A stretch of 64,000 bases of DNA from JAJVHZ01 sp041395385. Lineage in GTDB: Bacteria; Pseudomonadota; Gammaproteobacteria; JAJPIJ01. The translations under genes were made by a program, and so were the position numbers. The stretch is from assembly GCA_041395385.1 (NCBI GenBank), contig JAWLAN010000015.1, positions 71,957 through 135,956 on the forward strand. Reading direction: 5' to 3'. Positions 49,855 to 59,402 of this stretch are shown in pieces (within the stretch, counting starts at the first letter, position 1; each line of letters opens with the position of its first letter). The notes below the pieces were generated by a model that made no database searches, was not told the origin of the DNA, and was given only the letters and a program-made list of their open reading frames with translations.

Positions 49855-50411
49855 GCGTGGCCGGCGTCGTGGGCGATCGTGTCGATGTTGATGCCGAGCA
49901 GCGCGGCGGCGCGGTGCCAGCGCTCCTGCGGCGGCACGCGAAAGATGATGTCCTCGTTCGCCGGGATTGACAGCCAGGCGTTGTCGAGCATCTCCTGCTC
50001 CAGCTGGCCGCCGGCCCATCCGGCGTAACCCAACGCGATCAGCGTCTCGCGCGGACCCTCACCCTTGGATATCGCCTCCAGGATGTCGCGCGATGTCGCC
50101 ACCCCCACCTCCTCGGTGACCTGGATGCTGGAATTCCAGCTGGCGCCGGGCCTGAACAGCACGAAGCCGCGATCGCGCTGCACCGGCCCACCCTGGTACA
50201 CCGGCATGTGGCCGATGCTCTCGTCGGTGGGCTCAAGCTGCATCTGCGAGAGGATCTCCCCCAGCCCGAAATTCAGCGGGCGGTTGATGATGATCCCCAT
50301 GGCGCCGTCCTCTCCATGCGAGCAGACGTAGGTCACCGTCTGGGAGAAGTTCGGATCGGCCAGCGTCGGCATGGCGATCAGAAAGTGGTTGGTCAGATTG
50401 ATGGACGACAT
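49851..50411 (-). CDS. algH: AlgH/UPF0301 (YqgE) protein
   Basis: The 186-residue protein starts at ATG 50411 (MSSINLTNHFLIAMPTLADP). Conserved segments include FSQTVTYVCSHGEDGAMGII, VYQGGPVQRDRGFVLF and ALGYAGWAGGQLEQEM. AlgH was named as an alginate regulator, but the family's biochemical role is not settled. It is the last gene before the opposite-strand receptor. It lies upstream of ruvX in the conserved operon order. Confidence 0.95.
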   Translation of the reverse strand: MSSINLTNHFLIAMPTLADPNFSQTVTYVCSHGEDGAMGIIINRPLNFGLGEILSQMQLEPTDESIGHMPVYQGGPVQRDRGFVLFRPGASWNSSIQVTEEVGVATSRDILEAISKGEGPRETLIALGYAGWAGGQLEQEMLDNAWLSIPANEDIIFRVPPQERWHRAAALLGINIDTIAHDAGHA

Positions 50412-50718
50412 AGTCAAAGTATAACGGCCAGCCCACGAATTGGACCGGGAAACACGCCGGTGGTTGCGGACAACCAGCAGGTGTTTGCCTTCATCCAGCC
50501 ACGGGGGCCATTGCCGCCGAGGGTCGCCAGCAGAAGGACGCCGCGGGCAATATGCGATTGATATTGCGGCATTTTCCGCATTGGCGGCGAACGCGACAGA
50601 TCGGCGCGGCGCTTGCAATCGCAAGTGGGCGAACCAGTGTGGGCTCAGCGGTAGCTCTTGCCCGCATATCCGGACCGCCGTGACAAAACAACCATCGAAT
50701 CTGTCCAGGGGGAATTCC
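50412..50718. promoter_or_regulatory. Divergent intergenic region with a 7-7-7 dyad
   Basis: This 307-bp gap separates algH (minus) from the receptor gene (plus). It contains the perfect inverted repeat GCAATAT (50547-50553) and ATATTGC (50561-50567) with a 7-base spacer. It is a candidate operator for the receptor, but does not match the Fur consensus. Short CTTGC-AATC-GCAAG also occurs just downstream. No other ORF in the gap has support. Confidence 0.5.
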
Positions 50719-52914
50719 ATGTCCATTCATCGCCCGCTCGGGCCAGTCACCGTCGTGCTCGCCGCGCTGGGCACTCTTTCCTCGCCGCTGGCGGCGCAGG
50801 AGACCGCCGCGGGCGAGGTCGAGCAGCTGGGAGACGTGACGGTCACCGCCACGCGCGTGGAGAAATCCGCACTCAGGGTGCCCGCGGCCGTCAGCACGGT
50901 CGGACAGGACGACATCCAACTCGGGCGTCAGTTGCTGGGGCTGGACGAGTCCTTGAACGGCGTGCCCGGGCTGTTCTTCCAGGATCGCTACAACTTCGCC
51001 CAGGACCTGCGTATCGCCATCCGCGGCTTCGGCGCGCGCTCCAATTTCGGCATTCGCGGCATACGCATGTATGCCGACGGCATCCCGATGACGACGCCGG
51101 ACGGCCAGAGCAACGTCGATGAGCTCGACCTCGGCGTGACCAACCGCATCGAGGTGATTCGCGGCGCCTCCTCCTCGCTGTACGGCGCCTCCTCCGGCGG
51201 CGTTATCAACATTTACACCGAGGACGGCCCGCAGACGCCTTTCGTCTCGGCACAGGGCACCTACGGCAGCTACGACGAGCAGCGCTACCAGCTCAAGGGC
51301 GGCGGTCAGTACGCACAACTGAATTACCTGCTCGGCCTGTCGCGACTGACCCTCGATGGCTTCCGCGACCACAGCGAGGTCGAGAGCAACAACCTGAATA
51401 CCAAGCTGCGCTACGACATCGACCCGAGCTCGGCGTTGACGCTGACGGTCAACGTCGTGCACCAGCCTGTCTCCGACGACCCGGGCGCCTTGAACGCGGC
51501 GGAGCTCGCCCCAGGCGCCACCCAGGCGGCCTGCCGCGCCGCGGGCTTCGAGAACAGCGACGGTCGCTCCGCCGCCTCGTGCCGAAACCTCGCCTACGAC
51601 TCCGGCGAGTCCGTGGACCAGCAGAAGTTCGGCCTGAGCTACAACAAGCGATTCGGCGAGAAGCACGAGATTACGCTGCGCAACTACTATCTGTGGCGTA
51701 CCTTCGAGAACAGGCTCGTGGCCGGCGGTCCGGGGCTGCTGGGCAACACGACCAACAACTCGGCCTGGGTCGAGTTCGATCGGTTCTTCTTCGGCGGCGG
51801 CGGACAATACACCTATACCGATCAATTCTTCGGACATCGCAACCGTTTCACGTTGGGCTTCGACATCGACAAGCAGGAGGACGATCGCCGGCGGTTCGAC
51901 AACGTCCTCGGCACGCGCGGCGACCTGCGCTTCGACGAGCTCGAGGAGGTGCTGAGCCGTGGCGTCTATGCGCAGAACGAGTTTGCGATAACCGAAACGG
52001 TCGAGCTGACCGCCGGCGTGCGTTACGACGTCGTGGACTACGACGTCAGTGACGATTTCCTTACCGACGTGACCGGCGATGACTCCGATTCGCGCAGCTT
52101 CGACGAGGTCAGCCCGATGGTCGGCCTGCTGTGGAGCCCGATGCGCGCCGTCAACGTCTACGGCAACATCTCCACGGCCTTCGAAACGCCGAGCACGACC
52201 GAGTTCGCCAACACGGCGGCCAATGGTGCGGCCGGGGGCCTCAATCCCGACCTCGACGCCCAGACCTCGGTCAGCTACGAGATCGGCGTCAAGGGTCTGA
52301 TCGAACGGGCGGGGGTCCGCTACGACTTCGCGGTGTTCCACATCGACACCGAGGACGAGCTGGTCAACGTCGCCCTGCCGGGCGCGCCGATCGGCCGCAC
52401 GTTCATGGAAAACGCCGATGAGACCACGCGCGACGGCGTGGAGGCGGCGTTGAGCTGGCAGCCGGCGTTCGTGCCCGGGCTGACGCTGAGCGGCGCCTAC
52501 ACCTACTCGGACTTCGAGTACGACAGCTTCACCGGCAGCGTCGGCGCGACCGACGGGGTGATCTTCGACGGCAACGCCCTGCCCGGCGTCCCGAAGCACC
52601 AGTTCCAGGGGCAGGTCGCCTACTTCCACCGCTCCGGCTTCTACGTCGCCTGGGATTGGCTGCACGTCGGCGACTTCTACGCCAACAACGGCAACAGCGT
52701 GGAGAACGAGTCCTATACCGTGGCCAATCTCCGCCTCGGCCGCGACTTCGCCTTCGGCAGCTGGAGCGTTGCGCCTTTCCTCGGTTTCAACAACATGTTC
52801 AACGCCGAATACAACGGCAACGTGCGCCTGAACCAGGACGCGAATGGCCGCTTCTTCGAACCGGCCCCGCCCAGCAACCTCTACGGCGGTGTCACCGTGC
52901 GCTACGACTTCTGA
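50719..52914 (+). CDS. TonB-dependent receptor, PqqU/YncD-like
   Basis: The 731-residue outer-membrane receptor has a signal peptide (cleavage near SPLAAQ), a TonB-box-like GDVTVTATR (residues 38-46), a plug domain and a 22-strand barrel ending in YDF. The plug has NFAQDLRIAIRGFGARSNFG and MYADGIPMTTPDGQ, and the C-terminus has ANGRFFEPAPPSN, close to E. coli YncD (NYAQDLQLSIRGFGSRS, YYEPAPGRN from memory). YncD is now PqqU, a receptor for pyrroloquinoline quinone. It lies next to tonB but on the opposite strand, within an otherwise conserved operon. Ligand by similarity only. Confidence 0.88.
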   Translation: MSIHRPLGPVTVVLAALGTLSSPLAAQETAAGEVEQLGDVTVTATRVEKSALRVPAAVSTVGQDDIQLGRQLLGLDESLNGVPGLFFQDRYNFAQDLRIAIRGFGARSNFGIRGIRMYADGIPMTTPDGQSNVDELDLGVTNRIEVIRGASSSLYGASSGGVINIYTEDGPQTPFVSAQGTYGSYDEQRYQLKGGGQYAQLNYLLGLSRLTLDGFRDHSEVESNNLNTKLRYDIDPSSALTLTVNVVHQPVSDDPGALNAAELAPGATQAACRAAGFENSDGRSAASCRNLAYDSGESVDQQKFGLSYNKRFGEKHEITLRNYYLWRTFENRLVAGGPGLLGNTTNNSAWVEFDRFFFGGGGQYTYTDQFFGHRNRFTLGFDIDKQEDDRRRFDNVLGTRGDLRFDELEEVLSRGVYAQNEFAITETVELTAGVRYDVVDYDVSDDFLTDVTGDDSDSRSFDEVSPMVGLLWSPMRAVNVYGNISTAFETPSTTEFANTAANGAAGGLNPDLDAQTSVSYEIGVKGLIERAGVRYDFAVFHIDTEDELVNVALPGAPIGRTFMENADETTRDGVEAALSWQPAFVPGLTLSGAYTYSDFEYDSFTGSVGATDGVIFDGNALPGVPKHQFQGQVAYFHRSGFYVAWDWLHVGDFYANNGNSVENESYTVANLRLGRDFAFGSWSVAPFLGFNNMFNAEYNGNVRLNQDANGRFFEPAPPSNLYGGVTVRYDF

Positions 52915-53028
52915 GCTCTGGGCGGCGCCACGCCGCGATGGCGAGGAACGCCGGCATCAGCCAGCGTTCTTTTCTTCACGATTCGATTGGGCCGGACGCC
53001 ATCGCGGGCGTCGATCGGGACCGGTCGC

Positions 53029-54114
53029 TCACTGGCTTGCGAAGCGATCGCCGCTCTGGAATTGCCAGGTGCGCGTGATGTGCAGGATGTCGACTTCCTT
53101 GTTGAACTCCGCCGGAAACGCCGCGTAGGGCGCGGCGAGCTTCACGATGCGTATGGCCGCGTCGTCGAGGGTGGCGTGTCCCGAGGGCCTTCGAACCGTG
53201 ATCTCCTCGATGCTGCCGTCGGATTTCAACGCTACGTCGAGGATCAGGCTGCCTGAGAGCTTGTTGCGGCGCGCCTCGTCCGGATAGTTCAGGTTTCCAA
53301 TCCGTTCCACCTTGGCGCGCCACGCCTCCATGTAGGCGGCGAACTTGTACTCGGAGGTCGTCGCCGAGATGAACTTGCGGCGAGGCCGCTTGGCCTTGGC
53401 CTCCATGCGCTCGGCGATCTCGGCATCGAGACTGGCGATCTCGAAGGATCGCGCGATGAGCGCGGCGCCCGAGGGCGTCGGCGGGGCCGGCGGCGCCACG
53501 GCCGCGGTCTGCTCGGTCGCCGGTTCACGCGCCGCCTCGGCCTTGCGGACCGGCTCGTCCTCCCGCCTGTTGAGCGGCTCCGCCTGTTTCCGGACCTCCG
53601 CTTCGTTTCGCGGCGTCTCGTTCAGCTGTCGATCGAGCTCCTTTACCGCCTCGGCCACCAGCTCCTGAGTCGCGGCCGTCGTCTCCTCGGCCTGCCGCTC
53701 GGCGCCCGTGGGTCCGTTCACCGCGGTCTCCGCGCGCGGGGAGACCTCGAATGCCTGGGGCTCGGGGCGCGGCGCCGGCAGTTGCGGGCTGAGCTCCGGG
53801 CGTGGCGCCATCGGCACCGCGGCAACCGCCGCCGGCACCGGCGTGGTGAGCGGGGTGGCGGGCCGCTCGTCGGTGTCTTCCTCACCACCCCCCAGCTGGT
53901 TGGCCTGCGCGAGCAGCTTGGCCTCCTCGGGCTTCTCGCTGGACTCGCTGTTCACGAGGACGATCTCCATCGACTCGTAGTTGGGCAGATCGATCTTGGG
54001 GGGGATGAAACTCACGCCGAGGATGAGTATGGCGTGAAACAGGATCGCTAGGCACAGCGTGAGACTGAGTCGGTCGCTGTCGGTGACGGCAGTGTCAACG
54101 GTAATGGCAGTCAA
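53029..54114 (-). CDS. tonB: TonB-family energy transducer
   Basis: The 361-residue protein has an N-terminal membrane helix (LTLCLAILFHAILILGVSF, about residues 17-37), a long Pro/Glu/Ala-rich periplasmic span with an internal coiled coil, and the C-terminal TonB domain (IGNLNYPDEARRNKLSGSLILDVALKSDG split across about 280-345). It drives outer-membrane receptors. It lies 69 bp after gshB and converges with the PqqU-like receptor, 114 bp away, which it probably serves. Longer than E. coli TonB (239 aa). Confidence 0.93.
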   Translation of the reverse strand: MTAITVDTAVTDSDRLSLTLCLAILFHAILILGVSFIPPKIDLPNYESMEIVLVNSESSEKPEEAKLLAQANQLGGGEEDTDERPATPLTTPVPAAVAAVPMAPRPELSPQLPAPRPEPQAFEVSPRAETAVNGPTGAERQAEETTAATQELVAEAVKELDRQLNETPRNEAEVRKQAEPLNRREDEPVRKAEAAREPATEQTAAVAPPAPPTPSGAALIARSFEIASLDAEIAERMEAKAKRPRRKFISATTSEYKFAAYMEAWRAKVERIGNLNYPDEARRNKLSGSLILDVALKSDGSIEEITVRRPSGHATLDDAAIRIVKLAAPYAAFPAEFNKEVDILHITRTWQFQSGDRFASQ

Positions 54115-54183
54115 GGGCTCTGAGTCTCTCGCCGTTCAGCTTCTGCGCCGATTATAACCTCAATGCCCGCACAAACCGCGCGG

Positions 54184-55137
54184 TCACCGGCTCCGGCATC
54201 TTGCGGCGACGGCATCGAGCACGTCGGACTTGATGTCGATGCCGTAGATCGACTCGAGCTCGCGCAGACAGGTCGGACTGGTCACGTTGACCTCCGTCAG
54301 GTAATCGCCGATCACGTCGAGGCCGACGAACAGCAGACCACGCTCGCGCAGCACAGGCCCGACCTGGGCGCAGATCCACCGGTCACGGTCGTTGAGCGCG
54401 ATCCCTTCGCCGCGGCCGCCGGCGGCGAGGTTGCCGCGCGTCTCGCCCGGCGCCGGGATGCGCGCCAGGGCGTATGGCACCGGCACCCCGTCGATCATCA
54501 GGATGCGCTTGTCGCCGTTGACGATCTCCGGGATGAATCGCTGCGCCATCACGTAGCGGTCCTCGTTCCGCGTCATCGTCTCGATGATGACGCTGGTGTT
54601 GGGGTCCCCATCCCGCAGCCGGAAGATCGACGTGCCGCCCATTCCGTCGAGCGGCTTGACGACGATATCGCCATGCCGGCGCAGGAACTCCCGGATCTGT
54701 CCATCCCGGCGGGTGACCAGCGTCGGGGGACAGCATTGCGGAAACCAGGCGGTGAACAGCTTCTCATTCGCGTCGCGCAGGCTCGCGGGCCGGTTGACGA
54801 CCAGCACGCCGGCGCGTTCGGCCTGCTCCAGCAGATAGGTGCTGAATACATACTCCATGTCGAAGGGCGGGTCCTTGCGCATCAGCACGACGTCGAGCTC
54901 CGCCAGGGGCACGGACCGGTCCTCGGCAAGCTGGAACCAGCCCGCGGGGTCGTCCTTCACGGTGAGCAGGCGGGTGCGCGCGTGGGCAATACCGTCGGAC
55001 AGCGAAAGATCCGCCATTTCCATGTAGTGCAGGATCCACCCCCTGGATTGCGCCGCCAGCAGCAATGCAAAGGTAGTATCCTTGGCGATCTTGATCTCGC
55101 CGATAGGGTCCATCACCACGCCGAGACGCACGGTCAT
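54184..55137 (-). CDS. gshB: Glutathione synthetase
   Basis: The 317-residue ATP-grasp enzyme makes glutathione from gamma-glutamylcysteine and glycine. It has the N-terminal VVMDPIGEIKIAKDTTFALL, ATP-binding VVKPLDGMGGTSIFRL, and the C-terminal NVTSPTCLRELE metal region. Length matches the E. coli enzyme (316 aa). It begins the gshB-tonB-(receptor)-algH-ruvX-pyrRBC' group, facing away from hemC. Confidence 0.97.
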   Translation of the reverse strand: MTVRLGVVMDPIGEIKIAKDTTFALLLAAQSRGWILHYMEMADLSLSDGIAHARTRLLTVKDDPAGWFQLAEDRSVPLAELDVVLMRKDPPFDMEYVFSTYLLEQAERAGVLVVNRPASLRDANEKLFTAWFPQCCPPTLVTRRDGQIREFLRRHGDIVVKPLDGMGGTSIFRLRDGDPNTSVIIETMTRNEDRYVMAQRFIPEIVNGDKRILMIDGVPVPYALARIPAPGETRGNLAAGGRGEGIALNDRDRWICAQVGPVLRERGLLFVGLDVIGDYLTEVNVTSPTCLRELESIYGIDIKSDVLDAVAARCRSR

Positions 55138-55233
55138 ACGCTAAACGCCGCCTTTCTTCGGGCTCTCCACGGTTTGTGCCCGAGAGGTCCGGCCGCTAGC
55201 ATAGGTTCCACGCCGGCTGAATCCAACCACCGC

Positions 55234-56193
55234 ATGAGCACCGCATCCAGACCACTGCGCATCGCCACCCGCAAGAGCCCGCTGGCCCTCTGGCAGGCCG
55301 AGCACGTGAGGGCGCGGCTGCAGTCGGCGCATCCGGGCCTGCGCGTCGAGCTTCTCGGAATGCAGACCCGTGGCGACAGGATCCTCGACAGTCCCCTGGC
55401 CAGGATTGGCGGCAAGGGCCTGTTCATCAAGGAACTCGAACAGAGCCTGCGCGAGCGGAAGGCCGACATCGCCGTCCACTCGATGAAGGACGTCACCGTT
55501 GATTTGCCTCCCGACCTCGCCCTGCCGGTGATCCTAGAGCGCGAGGACCCGCGTGACGCCTTCATCTCCAATGCGTACGGGAGCCTTGAGGAGCTGCCCC
55601 GCGGCGCCCGCATAGGCACCTCCAGCCTGCGCCGGCAATGCCAGTTGCACGCGCTGGGGCGGGGATTTGTCACCGAGGACCTGCGCGGCAACGTCGGCAC
55701 CCGCCTCAAGCACCTGGACGACGGCCGCTTCGACGCCATCATTCTGGCGGCCGCAGGCGTCAAGCGCCTTGGTCTGGCCGCCAGGGTGAGGCAGTATCTG
55801 GAGCCTCCGACCATGCTGCCGGCGATCGGACAGGGCGCGATCGGCGTGGAGTGCCGGGCCGATGACTGGGAGATCCACGCCCTGATTGCACCGCTGCACC
55901 ACGGCGAGACGGCCGCCTGTGTGCTGGCCGAAAGGGCCATCAACAGGCGCCTGTTCGGCGGCTGCCAGGTCCCGATTGCCGGCCACGCCCGCTTACGAGG
56001 CGCAAGGATCGAGCTGGAGGCGCTGGTCGGCAGCCCGGACGGCTCTCTCATGGTGCGCGGCAGCACCGGGGGTGCGGCGGATCAAGGCGAACGACTCGGC
56101 CTGGAGCTTGCAGAGGATTTGCTGCGGCGTGGCGCCGATTCAATCCTGGCGGCCCTCTCCGAGCGCGGTCCGGCCGCGAAGAGGGATCTATAA
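55234..56193 (+). CDS. hemC: Porphobilinogen deaminase
   Basis: The 319-residue enzyme makes hydroxymethylbilane in heme synthesis. It starts at ATG 55234 (MSTASRPLRIATRKSPLALW); the longer frame from 54163 is antisense to gshB and rejected. Conserved GTSSLRRQCQL, the DLRGNVGTRLKHLDDG and the dipyrromethane-bearing Cys244 in LFGGCQVPIAGHA are present. It is divergent from gshB across 96 bp. Confidence 0.97.
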   Translation: MSTASRPLRIATRKSPLALWQAEHVRARLQSAHPGLRVELLGMQTRGDRILDSPLARIGGKGLFIKELEQSLRERKADIAVHSMKDVTVDLPPDLALPVILEREDPRDAFISNAYGSLEELPRGARIGTSSLRRQCQLHALGRGFVTEDLRGNVGTRLKHLDDGRFDAIILAAAGVKRLGLAARVRQYLEPPTMLPAIGQGAIGVECRADDWEIHALIAPLHHGETAACVLAERAINRRLFGGCQVPIAGHARLRGARIELEALVGSPDGSLMVRGSTGGAADQGERLGLELAEDLLRRGADSILAALSERGPAAKRDL

Positions 56194-56266
56194 TTCATGG
56201 GCTTGAACGGGCACCCGCGAGCGCGGACGCCTCTTCGGAGGAGGGGCCACGTTTGCTGAATTCGAT

Positions 56267-56473
56267 ATGAGCGAGGAGAAGCCAAAATCCATCCAGAAGT
56301 GGATTCTCGAGCTCGAAGTGGAGCACCGCGACCTGGACGAGATCGTCCGTCGGCTCGCCGCCGACCCGGGTGTGGACCAACTGCAGCTGACGCGCCTGAA
56401 GAAAAGAAAGCTGCTGCTCAAGGACCAGATCGCACGACTGCGAAGCCAGCTCATTCCTGACCTGGACGCTTGA
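56267..56473 (+). CDS. YdcH family protein (DUF465)
   Basis: The 68-residue soluble helical-hairpin protein has EVEHRDLDEIVRRLAA and LTRLKKRKLLLKDQIARL, matching the DUF465/YdcH family. The function is unknown. It lies between hemC and the large cNMP/coiled-coil gene on the same strand, 58 bp before it, so they may be one unit. Confidence 0.85.
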   Translation: MSEEKPKSIQKWILELEVEHRDLDEIVRRLAADPGVDQLQLTRLKKRKLLLKDQIARLRSQLIPDLDA

Positions 56474-56531
56474 GAAGTGGGGGCATTCGCCTCGTAGTGG
56501 GTGAGCAGGGCAGCCAGCGCGGACGACGAGA

Positions 56532-59378
56532 ATGAACAAACAGGACCACGATTTCCAGGAACTGGTACGCCTGCTGGTGCCGATCAACGGCCTCGCCCCG
56601 GCCTTGCAGGATCAGATCATCAAGGACAGCGAGATCCTCACCTTCCGCAAGCGCGACTACGTGTTTCACCAGGGTAGCCGCGACAACTACACCTACTATC
56701 TCCTGGAAGGCACGCTCGAGCTGGTCGCCAGCGACCAGCTCATCAAGAAGCTCGACGGCGGCACCGGCCAGGCCTTCTTCCCGGTCGCTCAGCTGCAGCC
56801 GCGGCAGATGTCGGCGCGCGCCACGACGGCGATCACCGTACTGCGCGTCAACCGCCTGCTCCTGGACAAGCTGCTCAGCCTTGGCGGCGAGGGCGGCGCG
56901 TACGACGACAAGTCCGGCATCGAGGTCGAAGTCATCGAAGGCGCGGACGCGGACTGGGTCGGCAGTCTCCTGCAATCCGAGCTCTTCGCGCGCGTTCCCG
57001 CCTCGAACATCTCCAAGCTGCTCTCGACGATGGAGGCGGTGTCCTACAAGAAGGGCGACGTCGTCGTCAAACAGGGCGACGCCGGCGACTACTACTACCT
57101 CATCCGCGAGGGCCGCTGCGAGGTGCTGCGCAACACCAGCAGCGGACAGGAGGTCAAGCTCGCGGAACTCGGCGTCGGGGAGAGCTTCGGCGAGGAGGCG
57201 CTGGTGTCGGACTCCCGCCGCAACGCCACGGTGCGGATGCTCAGCGCCGGCACGTTGCTGAGGCTGACGAAGGACGATTTCGTCAATCTCATCAAGAATC
57301 CGCTGATCAGCACCGTGAACTATGAGCAGGGCTGCGACCAGGTCAGCAAGGCCGGCGCGGTGTGGCTCGACGTGCGGTTCCGTGACGAGCACGCCGCCGG
57401 TTCCATCCCCGGGAGCATGAATGTCCCGTTGAGCATGCTTCGGGCGCAGGCCGCCAAGCTCGATCACGACAAGCACTACATCGCCTACTGCGACACCGGC
57501 AGCCGAAGTTCCGTGGCTGCCTTCGTCTTGACCGAACGCGGCTTCGAGGCGAGCTATCTTGAGGGGGGCTATTTCAGATACATCGCGCCGACGCCGGCGA
57601 GCGGGAGGGCCGGCGGCAAAGGCGGCGCCACCAAGCCGAAGCAGAAGTCGACCGTCGCCGACGCGCCTGTCGAAGCCGAGAGCGTCCCGCCTTTACCCGT
57701 ATCCGTGATACGCAATCCGGTCGCCGATCCGACCGAGGCCGAGGTGCGTGCCTCAGTGCTGAAAGCCGAACTGGCGCGGGCGGCGCTTGCGCTCGAAGAG
57801 GCCAAGCGCCTGCAGGCCGAGGCGGAAGCTGCGAAGAAGTCGGCGGAGCGGGAGCTGCAGGAGCGCCTGGTCGCAGAGCGCCAGCAGCTCGTGCGCCAGG
57901 CGGAGAGGGCGATCGAGGAGCGCCTCCAGGCGGAACGCCAGCGACTGAATGCCGAGGCGGAGGCCGCGCGCCGTGCCGCGGAGAAGGAGATCGAGCAGCG
58001 CCTGCGCCGCGAACGCGAAAAGCTCGATACTGACGCCCGCAAGGCCACCGATTTCCTGGAGGAGGCACGCCGACTCAAGCATGAGATTGAGGAGCAGAAA
58101 CGGGCGGCGGAACTTGAGGCGGCTCGCCAGCGCCAGGAACAGGAGGAACAGCTGCAACGCATCAAGGCCGAGGCCGATGCGCGATTGCAGGCCGAGAAGA
58201 AGCGTCTCGAGGAGCTCTATCGACGCAATGCCGAGGAGCTGGAACGTATCCAGGCGATCAAGGCGGAGGCCGAGGCGACCCTGGCGGCAGATCGTCAGAA
58301 ACTCGACCGCGCGGCGCGCGCCCAGCTCGAGCTCGTGCAGGCGCAATTGTTGCAGCAGCATGAACAGGAACGACGCCTGCGCGAGGAGTCGGAGGCGAAA
58401 CTGATCAAGGAGAAGGAGCGGATCGAGACCGAGGCACGCAAGCAGCTCGAGGCCGCTCAAGCCGAACTATCTCGGTCGCAGGACCACGAGCGGCACCTGC
58501 GCGAAGAAGTCGAGGCGCGACTCAGCGAGGAGCGTCGCAAGTTGGAGGAAGAGGCGCGCCAGCGACTCGCGGCAGCGCAGACGCAGTTGATCAAGCAGCA
58601 GGAACAGGAGCGTAAATTGCGCGAAGAAGCCGAGGCGCGCCTCGCAGAGGAGCGCAAGAAGATCGAGACGGAGTTCCTGCGCAACACGGCGATGCTGGAA
58701 CTCGTGCAACGCGAGAAAGCGGCGGCGGAGGCGGCGCGACGCGCCGCGGCGCAGGAGGCCGAGGAAATCATCGCCGAGTATCGCAATGCCCACGAGCAGG
58801 CACGCATCATAGAGCAGACCCGGTTGCAGGAGGAACTCGGCAAGCTCGAGGATGAGCGCCGCAAGCTGAGGGCCGAGATGGAGGAGGCACGGCGAGCGCG
58901 CGAGGAGGCCGAAAGCCTGCAACGCACCGCGCAACAGCACCTCAACGATCTGCAGAGCCGGCAACGCGATCTCGACACGACCAACGTCGCCGTCGATCAG
59001 ATCAAGATGGACATCCAGACGGTCAAAGCCGAGGCGGCGGCGGCGGCGGAACGTCTGCGCGATGCGGTGCGCATCGAGGAGCGTCTGGAGCAGGCGCGCG
59101 CTGCCAACGAGCGCATGATGGAGCAGACCCACGAGCAGCAGGAGCAATTACGTAATCAACTTGAGAAAGAGCTTTCCGACTGGATCTCCGAACAGGACAA
59201 GCAGGCGGCCGCCGCGAACAAGCGGGGGCGTGCCCGCACCTCACAGAGCGAACGTATCAAGCGCAAGGCGCGAGAGGCAAAGGTGCGCACTCAGCTGCAC
59301 GACCTCTATCTGCTGGAGGAGCTCTCGACCGTTCTGAACCAGAAGCAGGAAATCGACAAGAAAGGCGGCGGCAGATAA
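56532..59378 (+). CDS. cNMP-cNMP-rhodanese-coiled-coil protein
   Basis: The 948-residue protein joins four parts. Residues about 20-115 are a degenerate cNMP fold. Residues about 150-258 are a second cNMP fold with GVGESFGEEALVSDSRRNATV, retaining the Glu and Arg of the phosphate cassette. Residues about 265-352 are a rhodanese with Cys320 in YCDTGSRSS. After a Pro/Lys linker (353-400), about residues 400-890 are a nearly unbroken, Arg/Glu/Ala/Gln-rich coiled coil (for example AEAARRAAEKEIEQRLRRE), ending in a short basic tail. There is no signal or membrane segment. It could be a sensor-scaffold, but the role is not known. Confidence 0.85.
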   Translation: MNKQDHDFQELVRLLVPINGLAPALQDQIIKDSEILTFRKRDYVFHQGSRDNYTYYLLEGTLELVASDQLIKKLDGGTGQAFFPVAQLQPRQMSARATTAITVLRVNRLLLDKLLSLGGEGGAYDDKSGIEVEVIEGADADWVGSLLQSELFARVPASNISKLLSTMEAVSYKKGDVVVKQGDAGDYYYLIREGRCEVLRNTSSGQEVKLAELGVGESFGEEALVSDSRRNATVRMLSAGTLLRLTKDDFVNLIKNPLISTVNYEQGCDQVSKAGAVWLDVRFRDEHAAGSIPGSMNVPLSMLRAQAAKLDHDKHYIAYCDTGSRSSVAAFVLTERGFEASYLEGGYFRYIAPTPASGRAGGKGGATKPKQKSTVADAPVEAESVPPLPVSVIRNPVADPTEAEVRASVLKAELARAALALEEAKRLQAEAEAAKKSAERELQERLVAERQQLVRQAERAIEERLQAERQRLNAEAEAARRAAEKEIEQRLRREREKLDTDARKATDFLEEARRLKHEIEEQKRAAELEAARQRQEQEEQLQRIKAEADARLQAEKKRLEELYRRNAEELERIQAIKAEAEATLAADRQKLDRAARAQLELVQAQLLQQHEQERRLREESEAKLIKEKERIETEARKQLEAAQAELSRSQDHERHLREEVEARLSEERRKLEEEARQRLAAAQTQLIKQQEQERKLREEAEARLAEERKKIETEFLRNTAMLELVQREKAAAEAARRAAAQEAEEIIAEYRNAHEQARIIEQTRLQEELGKLEDERRKLRAEMEEARRAREEAESLQRTAQQHLNDLQSRQRDLDTTNVAVDQIKMDIQTVKAEAAAAAERLRDAVRIEERLEQARAANERMMEQTHEQQEQLRNQLEKELSDWISEQDKQAAAANKRGRARTSQSERIKRKAREAKVRTQLHDLYLLEELSTVLNQKQEIDKKGGGR

Positions 59379-59402
59379 TCGATCCTGCGGCCGTGAACGC
59401 GG

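Noticed and set aside
50547..50567. The dyad before the receptor as a Fur box
   Set aside because: It does not follow the GATAAT-type Fur repeats, so only a general operator reading is kept.
56532..59378. The coiled-coil protein as an SMC or Rad50-type ATPase
   Set aside because: No Walker motifs or ABC signature are present; the ends are cNMP and rhodanese domains and a basic tail.
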